NCBI GenBank assembly: GCA_947165085.1
Contig: CAMUZA010000006.1
Location: forward strand, 1-63,187
Direction: 5' to 3'
Origin: an uncultured Clostridia bacterium
GTDB taxonomy: Bacteria; Bacillota; Clostridia; Oscillospirales; Oscillospiraceae
Length of the DNA stretch: 63,187 nucleotides
A model generated the notes under the pieces. That model was given only the letters and a program-made list of their open reading frames with translations. It had not been told where the DNA came from and searched no databases. A program made the position numbers and the translations under genes. Below, one piece after another: positions 1 to 6,874 of the stretch. How positions within the stretch are numbered: the first letter of the stretch is position 1; every line of letters begins with the position of its first letter.

Positions 1-261
1 ACTGTCGCCAAGAGCCGCCTTTCGAATCCAGTCACACAAGAAAGAAGAACAATCGGGGTAGTCCGAAAGGACTGCCCGATTGTTGGTCCGAGTGACTGGA
101 TTCGCTTTTCTGCGGAAAAGCCACGGCGGTTGCGACAGTCCACAGGACTGTCGCCAAGAGCCGCCTTTCGAATCCAGTCACACAAGAAAGAAGAACAATC
201 GAGGTAGTCCGAAAGGACTGCCCCGATTGTTGGTCCGAGTGACTGGATTCGAACCAGCGGC
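1..261. repeat. tRNA-Pro 3'-end copies inside two tandem nested palindromes
   Basis: The 3' end of the neighbouring tRNA-Pro (419-449) recurs exactly at 231-261 (31 bases) and at 84-104 (21 bases), same orientation, each ending in the CCA. Bases 1-146 and 147 onward are a near-perfect tandem duplication with period about 146. Each unit is a nested inverted repeat: outer arms are a piece of the tRNA T-arm (cgaatccagtcac at 23-35 and 169-181, its complement at 92-104 and 239-251), inner arms are an acaatcggg-type hairpin (about 49-83 and 196-230). A further perfect 10-base inverted repeat lies at 132-154. Graded tRNA 3'-end duplications are what repeated integration of mobile elements at a tRNA leaves behind, but no integrase is visible here. 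The unit could equally be a small palindromic repeat family. Confidence 0.75.
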
Positions 262-383
262 AGTGCTGCGCTTCGCGCGGGCACTGCCGTGCGGCGTGAT
301 GTCCCCATTCGCTCGCCGCTGCGCGGCAACCGCGAAGGGATGACAATTCAAGAGGCCGCCGGTTCTCCCTTCCCCGTAAATGC

Positions 384-419
384 AAAAACTCCGCAGGGCT
401 AATGCCCTGCGGAGTTTTT
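384..419 (-). terminator. Intrinsic terminator of tRNA-Pro
   Basis: A perfect hairpin (ctccgcagggc pairing with gccctgcggag) flanked by A5 and T5 runs lies directly downstream of the tRNA CCA end on the minus strand. It is nearly symmetrical and could work in both directions. Confidence 0.85.
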
Positions 420-495
420 GGTCCGAGTGACTGGATTCGAACCAGCGGCCTCTTGAACCCCATTCAAGCGCGATACCAAACTTCGCTACACCCGG
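419..495 (-). tRNA. tRNA-Pro (anticodon GGG)
   Basis: On the minus strand, 77 bases fold as a cloverleaf. The acceptor stem CCGGGTG pairs with CACTCGG, the anticodon stem CTTGA/TCAAG encloses a 7-base loop with anticodon GGG, the T-arm contains GGTTCGAATCC, and the CCA end is encoded. It has its own promoter at 515-543 and a terminator immediately downstream. The 3' end is duplicated twice further downstream (see 1-261). Confidence 0.93.
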
Positions 496-514
496 ATATT
501 CATTTCGCCCCAGT

Positions 515-543
515 ATAATAGCACATCCGGATGGGTTTTGCAA
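515..543 (-). promoter_or_regulatory. Promoter of tRNA-Pro
   Basis: Minus strand: -35 TTGCAA (543-538), 17-base spacer, -10 TATTAT (520-515), with a TG two bases before the -10. The first tRNA base is at 495. The tRNA-Ala promoter at 24316-24344 has the same -35 and the same spacing. Confidence 0.8.
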
Positions 544-587
544 GCACTATTTTCACTTTTTTCGCAATTCTTTTGCGCGCCGGGTAT

Positions 588-831
588 CAGCCCAGCGCAT
601 AGTTCAGATACCCCTCGGAGATCGGATAATCCGCGAACGCAATCACCTGATCGTAGCGATCCGCGTCCACTTCTTCCAGAAGCGTCGCATATTGATTGGC
701 AAGCGCCGAGCCCATAACGTCCTTGCGCTTGTTTCTTCTTCCTGCGCAGTCTTTTCCTCCTGCGTCTGCGGCTTTGCATTTTTACAGGCGGTCAGCGAGA
801 GCAGTACGGCAAGCGCGAGGAGGATGGGGAA
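588..831 (-). pseudogene. Decayed lipoprotein gene remnant
   Basis: Just after the stop of the zinc-ribbon gene, the minus strand encodes a lipoprotein-type signal segment (ILLALAVLLSLTACKN, lipobox LTAC) that has no start codon: reading upstream in the same frame one meets the TGA of the neighbouring gene. The signal is followed by a Gln/Glu-rich stretch, then a frame change near position 700, after which a second reading frame gives a C-terminal piece of about 42 residues starting GSALANQYATLLEEVDADRY and ending NYALG at the TGA (590-588). The most economical reading is a secreted lipoprotein gene that lost its start and an internal segment. The original family is not recognised. Confidence 0.65.
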
Positions 832-1599
832 TCAACCATTCACCGCGCCGCCGCAATACTCGCAGCGACCGTTTGCGTCCGGCAGCGTCGTCGCGCCGCA
901 GAACGGACATACGACCGCCTTTTTCGGCTTTGCGGCAATCGCCGCCGCAACGCGCGCTTTCGCAGCGGGTTTGGTCAGCGCGCTCACGATCTCATTGCCC
1001 ATCTGCTCGTATTCTCTGTAATCCACGGGTTTCGAGGACATGCCGCTCAGCAGACCGCCGCCGGTCTCCATGCTCACGGTGGAGCGGTTCAGACGGAAGC
1101 GGATCTCGCTGAAGTACGGGCTGTTGACGTTGATTGTGATGTAAAAATCATAGCTGTAGCTGTAGCGCGGCGGGTTGTAGCTGACGCGCTGCCCGTCCTT
1201 TCCTTCCCGATAGAGCTCATCGCGGTCTTCCTCGACGTCCAGACGGCAGCCGGTGACCTGCGAAAATGCGATCACGTCGGGATTGGTCTCCTGCCACTTG
1301 GAGGCGGAGGTGACGATGAAGTTGCCGGCATTCTCATCCAACAGGACCTTGGTCGAGTCGCCGAGCGTTCTGGTCAGTTGGAAAGCCGCGACTGCCTTTT
1401 TGTTTTCCTCGCGGTAGGCAAGCTGCTCCTTGATCGCCTCAAGCGTGCTGTGACGGCGGTCGTCAAACCACGGAGAGAGCTTCTTTGCGCACTCCTTGCA
1501 GAGGTTGCCGTCCTCGAGCTTGCGGTTGCCGAGCAGCCCGATCTCGCCGCCGCAGACGTCGCAGATTTTCTTCTCAAACAGTTTTCCGAAAAAGCCCAT
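832..1599 (-). CDS. DUF4428 zinc-ribbon protein
   Basis: A 255-residue soluble protein with a zinc ribbon at each end. The N-terminus has CDVCGG followed by CKEC (about residues 12-37), the DUF4428 type of Cys4 site, then a helix rich in charge. The C-terminal CPFCGATTLPDANGRCEYCG is a second Cys4 ribbon. The middle (about 70-200) has no family I recognise. The start is set at 1599 because AAAAGGAGG lies 7 bases upstream; the reading frame extends further upstream without a ribosome site. It has its own promoter (1633-1661). Such proteins are common in Clostridia, with unknown function; a role as a small adaptor or regulator is only a guess. Confidence 0.85.
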   Translation of the reverse strand: MGFFGKLFEKKICDVCGGEIGLLGNRKLEDGNLCKECAKKLSPWFDDRRHSTLEAIKEQLAYREENKKAVAAFQLTRTLGDSTKVLLDENAGNFIVTSASKWQETNPDVIAFSQVTGCRLDVEEDRDELYREGKDGQRVSYNPPRYSYSYDFYITINVNSPYFSEIRFRLNRSTVSMETGGGLLSGMSSKPVDYREYEQMGNEIVSALTKPAAKARVAAAIAAKPKKAVVCPFCGATTLPDANGRCEYCGGAVNG

Positions 1600-1632
1600 A
1601 AGAGTTCCTCCTTTTGTTGTCTTTCTGATTTG

Positions 1633-1661
1633 ATAGTAGCACACTTCCCCCCGTTTGGCAA
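1633..1661 (-). promoter_or_regulatory. Promoter of the DUF4428 gene
   Basis: Minus strand: -35 TTGCCA (1661-1656), 17-base spacer, -10 TACTAT (1638-1633), about 34 bases before the start codon. The upstream end abuts the terminator of the preceding polyferredoxin gene. Confidence 0.7.
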
Positions 1662-1664
1662 GCA

Positions 1665-1698
1665 AAAAAGAGGCGGCTCCCGACGGAAGCCGCCTCGT
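1665..1698 (-). terminator. Terminator after the polyferredoxin gene
   Basis: Minus strand: GAGGCGGCTT stem, loop, AGCCGCCTC, then a T6 run. It closes the unit that ends with the 4Fe-4S gene at 1714. Confidence 0.85.
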
Positions 1699-1713
1699 TC
1701 TGCTGCAGTTCGT

Positions 1714-2541
1714 TCACAGTGCGTTTTTGGGGCAGTTTTTGACGCACTCCATGCACAGGATGCACTCCGTGCCGTTTTTGCGCCTGCGGGAGTTGTCGGT
1801 CACGTCTACGTCCATCGGGCAGACGCGCCTGCACTTGCCGCAGCTCACGCACTTGTCCTTGTCGCATTTGATACGGAACAGGGCAAAATAGCTCATCGGC
1901 TTCAGAAAGATTGTGACCGGGCAGACGTACTTGCAGAAGGCGCGGTTATCCTTGCATGCAAACGCGAGCGCGATGCCGACGGCGTAATACGCGGCGTTGC
2001 CGATCAGAAACGCCCAGAACATGATCCGTTCGATGTTCCCCACCTTGGCAAGAAACAGCGCGGCGACGAAGATCAGCGACGCGGCAAAGGTAACGTAGCG
2101 CAGCCAGCCGAGCCTTTTGCGCGGCTGCGACGGGGTTTTATAAGGCAGGAAGTCCAGTATCATCGCCGTCCAGCAGGCGTAGCCGCACCAGCCGCGTCCG
2201 AAGATCAGCGGTCCGAAGATCTTTGCGACGGCGTAGTGGATCGTCGCCGCCTCGAACACGCCCGTAAACAGGTAGTACCAAAAGCCCTCGATCTGCATGT
2301 TTTCGCCGCAGATCAGTCCGAGGTAGACGAGCATATACAGACCGACGAGGAGCTGCACGACGCGCCTCGCGTATTTGTACTTCCTGCTGTACAGGAAGAC
2401 GCCGAGTGCAATGGAACAGCCGATGTAGCTGAAATTGAGCAGATAGAAGATATTGTCCTTCGTCAGCCAGAGCGTCACGGCGACAGTCTCAAAGAGCAGG
2501 AATACTATGATCGAATGGAGATTCTTTTTGATTCTTTTCAT
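1714..2541 (-). CDS. Membrane 4Fe-4S polyferredoxin (NapH/NosR-like)
   Basis: A 275-residue protein with about six hydrophobic segments in the first 215 residues and a C-terminal ferredoxin domain with two clusters: CDKDKCVSCGKCRRVCP and CILCMECVKNCP. The membrane part contains further cysteine motifs (RGWCGYACW about 125 and CKYVCP about 205) typical of the NapH/MauN/NosR group of integral membrane electron-transfer proteins. It probably passes electrons across or along the membrane; the partner is unknown. No nitrate, nitrous-oxide or methylamine genes are nearby, so a nap, nos or mau role is not supported. Flavin reductase and hydrolase genes lie upstream on the same strand, with a 135-base gap holding no feature I can identify. 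Confidence 0.85.
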   Translation of the reverse strand: MKRIKKNLHSIIVFLLFETVAVTLWLTKDNIFYLLNFSYIGCSIALGVFLYSRKYKYARRVVQLLVGLYMLVYLGLICGENMQIEGFWYYLFTGVFEAATIHYAVAKIFGPLIFGRGWCGYACWTAMILDFLPYKTPSQPRKRLGWLRYVTFAASLIFVAALFLAKVGNIERIMFWAFLIGNAAYYAVGIALAFACKDNRAFCKYVCPVTIFLKPMSYFALFRIKCDKDKCVSCGKCRRVCPMDVDVTDNSRRRKNGTECILCMECVKNCPKNAL

Positions 2542-2676
2542 GATTTCACCATTCAGGCAGAAGCGGTCTGCCCCGTTTCAGCTTGAGGTCTTCCCGGGGC
2601 GCCGCATGGGGCAGATACGCTTGTCCGTTTTTTCGTTTTGAAGGATTTGATTCTTACCCTCTCGCCGCGTTTTGCG

Positions 2677-3240
2677 TTATTTCAGCTTCATGCCGTCCTG
2701 AAACGCCTCGCCGACGCGGCCGCCGACCTTATAATAGCCGTGGGTATAGGGATCGAAGGCGATCGCTTCGAGCGCGTCGACGTCTACCTTGCCTCCGTTC
2801 AGTACGGCTTCCTCGGCTGAGGTGCGAAGCACCCTGCCGATGACGCCGAGGCCGGTATCGTCGCTCTGATACTCCACGAATTCACACTCGAGGGCAATCG
2901 GCAGCTCGTTGATGATCGGCGCGTCCACCAGCGCGGACTTCTCGTAGGTCATGCCGGACTTCTTGAATTTTTCCGGCTCTTTGCTGCCGTGCACAACGCC
3001 GAACCAGTCGGCTTCAACCACGTGTTTCGCATCGGCGATATGCACTACAAAGCCCTTGCGCGCCTTGATGTTCCGCACGGTGGTGTGTGTTTCGCTGAGA
3101 TTGAGCGCGACCATATCGCGCTCAAGCATTGTTCCCCAGGCGGCGTTCATCACGTCTACGCTCCCGTCGTCGTTGAACGTGGAGATCAGCAGCACCGGCA
3201 TTGGAAAAATTGCTTCCGTGGTTTTGATTTGTTTTTTCAT
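2677..3240 (-). CDS. Flavin reductase family protein (FMN-binding)
   Basis: A 187-residue protein of the flavin-reductase-like/FMN-binding split-barrel family. The N-terminal motif IFPMPVLLIST and the later WGTMLERDMVALNLSETHTT and KGFVVHIAD segments match the typical FMN pocket. Such proteins reduce flavin with NAD(P)H or act as stand-alone flavoproteins of unknown substrate. The start at 3240 is chosen because AAAGGAG lies 9 bases upstream; the longer frame to 3267 has no such site. It follows the alpha/beta hydrolase gene by 26 bases and is probably co-transcribed with it. Confidence 0.87.
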   Translation of the reverse strand: MKKQIKTTEAIFPMPVLLISTFNDDGSVDVMNAAWGTMLERDMVALNLSETHTTVRNIKARKGFVVHIADAKHVVEADWFGVVHGSKEPEKFKKSGMTYEKSALVDAPIINELPIALECEFVEYQSDDTGLGVIGRVLRTSAEEAVLNGGKVDVDALEAIAFDPYTHGYYKVGGRVGEAFQDGMKLK

Positions 3241-3266
3241 CTTGTGATTCTCCTTTGAATCATTCA

Positions 3267-4268
3267 CTAAATCAGGTACTCTTGATAGAACGTATCGAGC
3301 TTGTCAAACGGGATCGCGTCCTTGCCGCCGCCGTCGTAGAGGTCGGTGTGTACCGCGCCCGGGATGATCAGAAGCTCCTTGTTGTCGGTGAATCTGCCGT
3401 CTCGCACCATGTCGTTGTAGGCGTCACGGCTGAAATAGCAGGAATGCGCCTTTTCCCCGTGGACGATCAGCACCGCGGAGCGGATCTCGCCGATGTACTT
3501 CAGGATCGGCTGGTTGATGAAGCTCATGCAGCCGACGACGTTCCAGCCGCCGTTGGAGTTCAGCGAGCGCTTGTGATAGCCGCGCGGGGTCTTGTAGTAG
3601 TCATAGTAGTCCTTCACGAAGAACGGCGCGTCCTCCGGAAGCGGATCGACTACGCCGCCGCCGAGCTTGTAGACGCCGTTTTTGTAGTCCTCAACGCGCT
3701 GCGCGTTGAGGGCTTTTTTCATTGCAAAGCGGTCTTCCTCGCTGTTGGCGCTGTCAAAGTAGCCGTTGGCGTTCACGCGGGTCATATCGTACATCGTCAT
3801 CGCGGCGGTCGCCTTGACGCGGGTGTCGAGCGCGGCGGCGTTCAGCGCCATGCCGCCCCAGCCGCAGATGCCGAGGATGCCGATACGGTCCGGGTCGACG
3901 TCGTCGCGGACAGAGAGATAGTCTACCGCCGCCATAAAGTCCTCGGTGTTGATATCGGGAGACGCCATGTACCGCGGCGCACCGCCGGATTCTCCGGTGT
4001 ACGACGGGTCAAACGCCAGCGTCAGATAACCACGCTCTGCAAGGGTCTGCGCGTAGAGTCCGGCGCACTGCTCCTTGACCGCGCCGAACGGTCCGGATAC
4101 CGCGATCGCGGGCAGTCTGCCCTTCGCGTTCTTCGGAGCGTAAAGATCCGCCGCCAGCGTAATGCCGTAGCGGTTGACAAACGTGACCTTGCCGTGCCTG
4201 ACCTTGTCGCTCTTGGGAAAGGTCTTGTCCCAGCGTTTCGTGAGTTTAAGCTCTTGTGTCTGCATCAT
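3267..4268 (-). CDS. Alpha/beta hydrolase (dienelactone-hydrolase-like)
   Basis: A 333-residue cytoplasmic alpha/beta hydrolase. The nucleophile elbow reads GICGWGG (about residues 143-149), with Cys in the nucleophile position as in dienelactone hydrolases; the acid/His region near the C-terminus contains VHGEKAHS and IPGAVHTDLYDGG, the latter carrying the likely catalytic His. Upstream the strand has AFDPSYTGESGG, typical of the COG1073 subgroup. The substrate is unknown. The start is at 4268, where GGAGGA precedes ATGATG; the reading frame runs further upstream without support. It is upstream of, and probably operonic with, the flavin reductase gene. Confidence 0.87.
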   Translation of the reverse strand: MMQTQELKLTKRWDKTFPKSDKVRHGKVTFVNRYGITLAADLYAPKNAKGRLPAIAVSGPFGAVKEQCAGLYAQTLAERGYLTLAFDPSYTGESGGAPRYMASPDINTEDFMAAVDYLSVRDDVDPDRIGILGICGWGGMALNAAALDTRVKATAAMTMYDMTRVNANGYFDSANSEEDRFAMKKALNAQRVEDYKNGVYKLGGGVVDPLPEDAPFFVKDYYDYYKTPRGYHKRSLNSNGGWNVVGCMSFINQPILKYIGEIRSAVLIVHGEKAHSCYFSRDAYNDMVRDGRFTDNKELLIIPGAVHTDLYDGGGKDAIPFDKLDTFYQEYLI

Positions 4269-4397
4269 AGAGTGATTCCTCCGTTCAAAGAATTGCGAAA
4301 CAATTATACCACATCGCAAGCCGGATTTCAAACGGTTATTCGCTCGGATCGCTGCGCCGTATTTGCGCGATCCGGTCCGGACATCCGAAATCGGCAG

Positions 4398-4426
4398 TAG
4401 ACATGCGGCGAAATAAGTGGTAGAAT
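4398..4426 (+). promoter_or_regulatory. Promoter of the metallophosphoesterase/CDF pair
   Basis: TAGACA (4398-4403), 17-base spacer, TAGAAT (4421-4426), 34 bases before the ATG at 4460. The opposite-strand hydrolase gene starts at 4268, so this is a divergent intergenic region. Confidence 0.7.
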
Positions 4427-4459
4427 TATGATATTCTATCGACAGGAATAATTGAGAAT

Positions 4460-5569
4460 ATGAATATGTGGAAACTGATCATCGCCCTGCTCGCCGTCTT
4501 CTCCCTTGCAACCGTAATATACGTCACGGTTCGGGTGCACCGTTTTTCACGCATCAAGCGCGTCGCGGAAAAGCACAGACTCCTTGCGTGGCTTCTCTCC
4601 CTTGTGCCGGTCGCCGCGGTCGGTCTGTTCGCACTGATCAACACGTTCACGATGATGGTCGTCCTGATCCACCTGTTCGTCGCATTTGTGATTTGCGATT
4701 TCATCACGTTCATCCTTCGGAAAGCGGCGAAACGAACCTTCGGATACGACGCGCAGATCGCGGCGGCGATCCTGCTGACCGTGATCTATCTTGGTCTGGG
4801 CTGGTTCCTCGCGCACCACGTTTTTATGACGGATTACACGTTCCGGACTGAAAAGGATCTCGGAGGCGATCTGCGCATCGTTGCGATCGCTGACGCGCAC
4901 ATAGGGATCACGCTGGACGGAGAGGACTTTGCCGCTCAAATGGAGCGCGTGCAGGAAACGCAGCCGGACGTCGTCGTGATCGTCGGAGATTTCGTCGACG
5001 ACGATACGGAAAAGCAGGATATGCTCGACGCCTGCCGCGCCCTCGGGAGATTGGATACCGCCTGCGGCGTATACTTCGTGTTCGGCAACCACGACATGGG
5101 ATACTACCACTACCGCAATTTCACTTCATCTGAGCTGCGGCAGGCCCTCGCCGACAACGGCGTGACTGTCCTTGAGGATGAAAGCGTGCTGATCGGCAAC
5201 CGGTTCTATATCGTCGGCAGACGCGACCGCTCCATGCGGGAGCGTGCGGACGCCGCCGCGTTAACGCAGCCGCTGGATAAATCCAAATATATCATTCTCC
5301 TCGATCACCAGCCGAACGATTACGAAAACGAGGCGCAATCCGGCGCAGACCTCGTTCTGTCGGGACATACGCACGGCGGTCACATCTTCCCCGCCGGGCA
5401 GATCGGACTCGCGACCGGCGCGAACGACAGGATCTACGGAGTCGAAGTGCGGAACGAAACAACGTTTGTCGTGACCTCCGGCATCTCCGGCTGGGGCATT
5501 CCGTTCAAAACCGGCACGTGTTCGGAGTTTGTTGTAATCGATATCACAAGCAGGATCGGGAATCATTGA
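4460..5569 (+). CDS. Membrane-anchored metallophosphoesterase
   Basis: 369 residues: four hydrophobic segments in the first 125 residues, then a calcineurin-like phosphoesterase domain with all the metal motifs: IADAHIG (about 143), VGDFVDDD (about 172), FGNHDMGY (about 205), a DHQP site (about 278) and SGHTHGGHIFP (about 297). This architecture is the YkuE/YaeI type that acts at the membrane, possibly on lipid or cell-wall pyrophosphates. The start sits 16 bases after a weak GGAATA-like site. The CDF transporter begins 20 bases downstream, so both are probably on one transcript ending at 6803. Confidence 0.9.
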   Translation: MNMWKLIIALLAVFSLATVIYVTVRVHRFSRIKRVAEKHRLLAWLLSLVPVAAVGLFALINTFTMMVVLIHLFVAFVICDFITFILRKAAKRTFGYDAQIAAAILLTVIYLGLGWFLAHHVFMTDYTFRTEKDLGGDLRIVAIADAHIGITLDGEDFAAQMERVQETQPDVVVIVGDFVDDDTEKQDMLDACRALGRLDTACGVYFVFGNHDMGYYHYRNFTSSELRQALADNGVTVLEDESVLIGNRFYIVGRRDRSMRERADAAALTQPLDKSKYIILLDHQPNDYENEAQSGADLVLSGHTHGGHIFPAGQIGLATGANDRIYGVEVRNETTFVVTSGISGWGIPFKTGTCSEFVVIDITSRIGNH

Positions 5570-5589
5570 CGACGAAAGGATAACGAACA

Positions 5590-6729
5590 ATGAATGAACA
5601 AAGGCAAGACATTGCCGTGCTTGCGGCAAACAGAGAAAAAGCGATCGTGAAGACAAGTATCATCGGCATTATTACCAACCTGCTGCTCGTCGGCTTCAAG
5701 GCGTTCGTCGGACTGGTATCGCACTCGATCGCCGTAATCCTCGACGCGGTCAACAATCTGTCCGACGCGCTTTCCTCCGTCGTGACGATCATCGGCGCGA
5801 AGTTAGGCGCGAAACAGCCGGATAAGAAGCATCCGCTCGGTTACGGCAGGGTCGAATACTTGAGCTCCATGATCGTTGCCGCGCTTGTCCTCTACGCCGG
5901 TATCACGTCGCTTGTGGAGTCGGTCAAGAAGATTATCGATCCCGAAGCGGCGGAATACAATACCGTGTCGATCATCATTATTTCCGTCGCCATCGTAGTA
6001 AAGCTGCTGCTCGGACTGTACGTTAAAAAGCAAGGGAGGAATGTCAACTCCGGCGCGCTGATCGCCTCCGGCTCGGACGCGCTGTTCGACGCCATCCTTT
6101 CCTCCTCCGTGCTTGTCTCTGCGATCGTGTATCTAATCTGGGGCGTTTCGCTGGAAGCGTACGTCGGCGTGATCATTTCCTGCTTTATCATCAAAGCCGG
6201 TATCGAAATGATGATCGAAACGCTGAACGACATCATCGGAAAGCGTGAGGACACGGAAACGACGAAGGAGTTGAAAGAGATCATCTGCGCGCAAGAGCCG
6301 GTGCTCGGCGCCTATGACGTGACACTGTTCAACTACGGTCCGAACAAGAACTACGGCTCGGCGCATATCGAGCTGCCGGACTATCTGAGCGTTGACGACG
6401 TGGACAAAATCACACGAAGAATCCAGAACGACGTATTCCATAAGACCGGCGTGATCCTGACAGGCATCGGCGTCTATTCCCACAACACCTCCGACGACGA
6501 AGCGGCGCAGATGCGCAATGCGATCCAAAAGGCGGTCATGGCGCACGACTGGGCGCTGCAGCTCCACGGCTTCTATGCAGATACCGAAAAGAAAACGGTC
6601 CGATTCGACGTGGTCGTCAGCTTTGACGTGAACCGGAAGGAAGCGCTGGAAACCTTGTATGGTGAAGTGACGGCGCTCTATCCGGAGTACGACGTTCTGA
6701 TCGTGCCGGACACAGATATTGCAGACTGA
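5590..6729 (+). CDS. Cation diffusion facilitator (CDF) transporter
   Basis: A 379-residue CDF efflux protein. It has six transmembrane segments over about residues 20-215 and the conserved SHSIAVILDAVNNLSDAL (TM2) and KKHPLGYGRVEYLSSM motifs. The metal-binding positions in TM2 are N-x-x-x-D in place of the more usual H/D-x-x-x-D of zinc transporters; TM5 has a hydrophobic stretch ending ASGSDALFDAILSS. Asn in TM2 is associated with Mn/Fe-type CDFs, so zinc should not be assumed. The cytoplasmic C-terminal domain (about 225-375) is longer than usual, with a second ferredoxin-like segment. AAAGGA precedes the start. Confidence 0.92.
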   Translation: MNEQRQDIAVLAANREKAIVKTSIIGIITNLLLVGFKAFVGLVSHSIAVILDAVNNLSDALSSVVTIIGAKLGAKQPDKKHPLGYGRVEYLSSMIVAALVLYAGITSLVESVKKIIDPEAAEYNTVSIIIISVAIVVKLLLGLYVKKQGRNVNSGALIASGSDALFDAILSSSVLVSAIVYLIWGVSLEAYVGVIISCFIIKAGIEMMIETLNDIIGKREDTETTKELKEIICAQEPVLGAYDVTLFNYGPNKNYGSAHIELPDYLSVDDVDKITRRIQNDVFHKTGVILTGIGVYSHNTSDDEAAQMRNAIQKAVMAHDWALQLHGFYADTEKKTVRFDVVVSFDVNRKEALETLYGEVTALYPEYDVLIVPDTDIAD

Positions 6730-6771
6730 CAAATCTCAGGACTCATAAGCGCGCAGCTTAACAGATAGAAT

Positions 6772-6803
6772 CCCCGGAGGATTTCGTTTAAAATCCTCCG
6801 GGG
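6772..6803 (+). terminator. Terminator between the CDF gene and the converging SLH gene
   Basis: Inverted repeat ccccggaggatt ... aatcctccgggg with an 8-base loop, followed by a T-rich stretch (gttgttt). It lies 42 bases after the CDF stop. On the minus strand it is about 70 bases past the end of the SLH-protein gene, so it may serve both. Confidence 0.8.
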
Positions 6804-6874
6804 ACGTTGTTTACATGAGCGTGGAAAGCAGTGACTCCTTCTAAATCGTTCGCGCCGATTGATTCACTTGTGAC

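Noticed and set aside
178-543. Open frame over the tRNA-Pro repeats
   Set aside because: It overlaps the tRNA and palindromes and encodes a tRNA-derived peptide; no coding evidence.
1714-2541. NapH or NosR of denitrification
   Set aside because: No nitrate or nitrous-oxide reductase genes are nearby; the fold alone does not fix the role.
1378-2586. 402-codon plus-strand open frame
   Set aside because: It covers the terminator and runs antisense through the 4Fe-4S gene and zinc-ribbon gene; no supporting signals.
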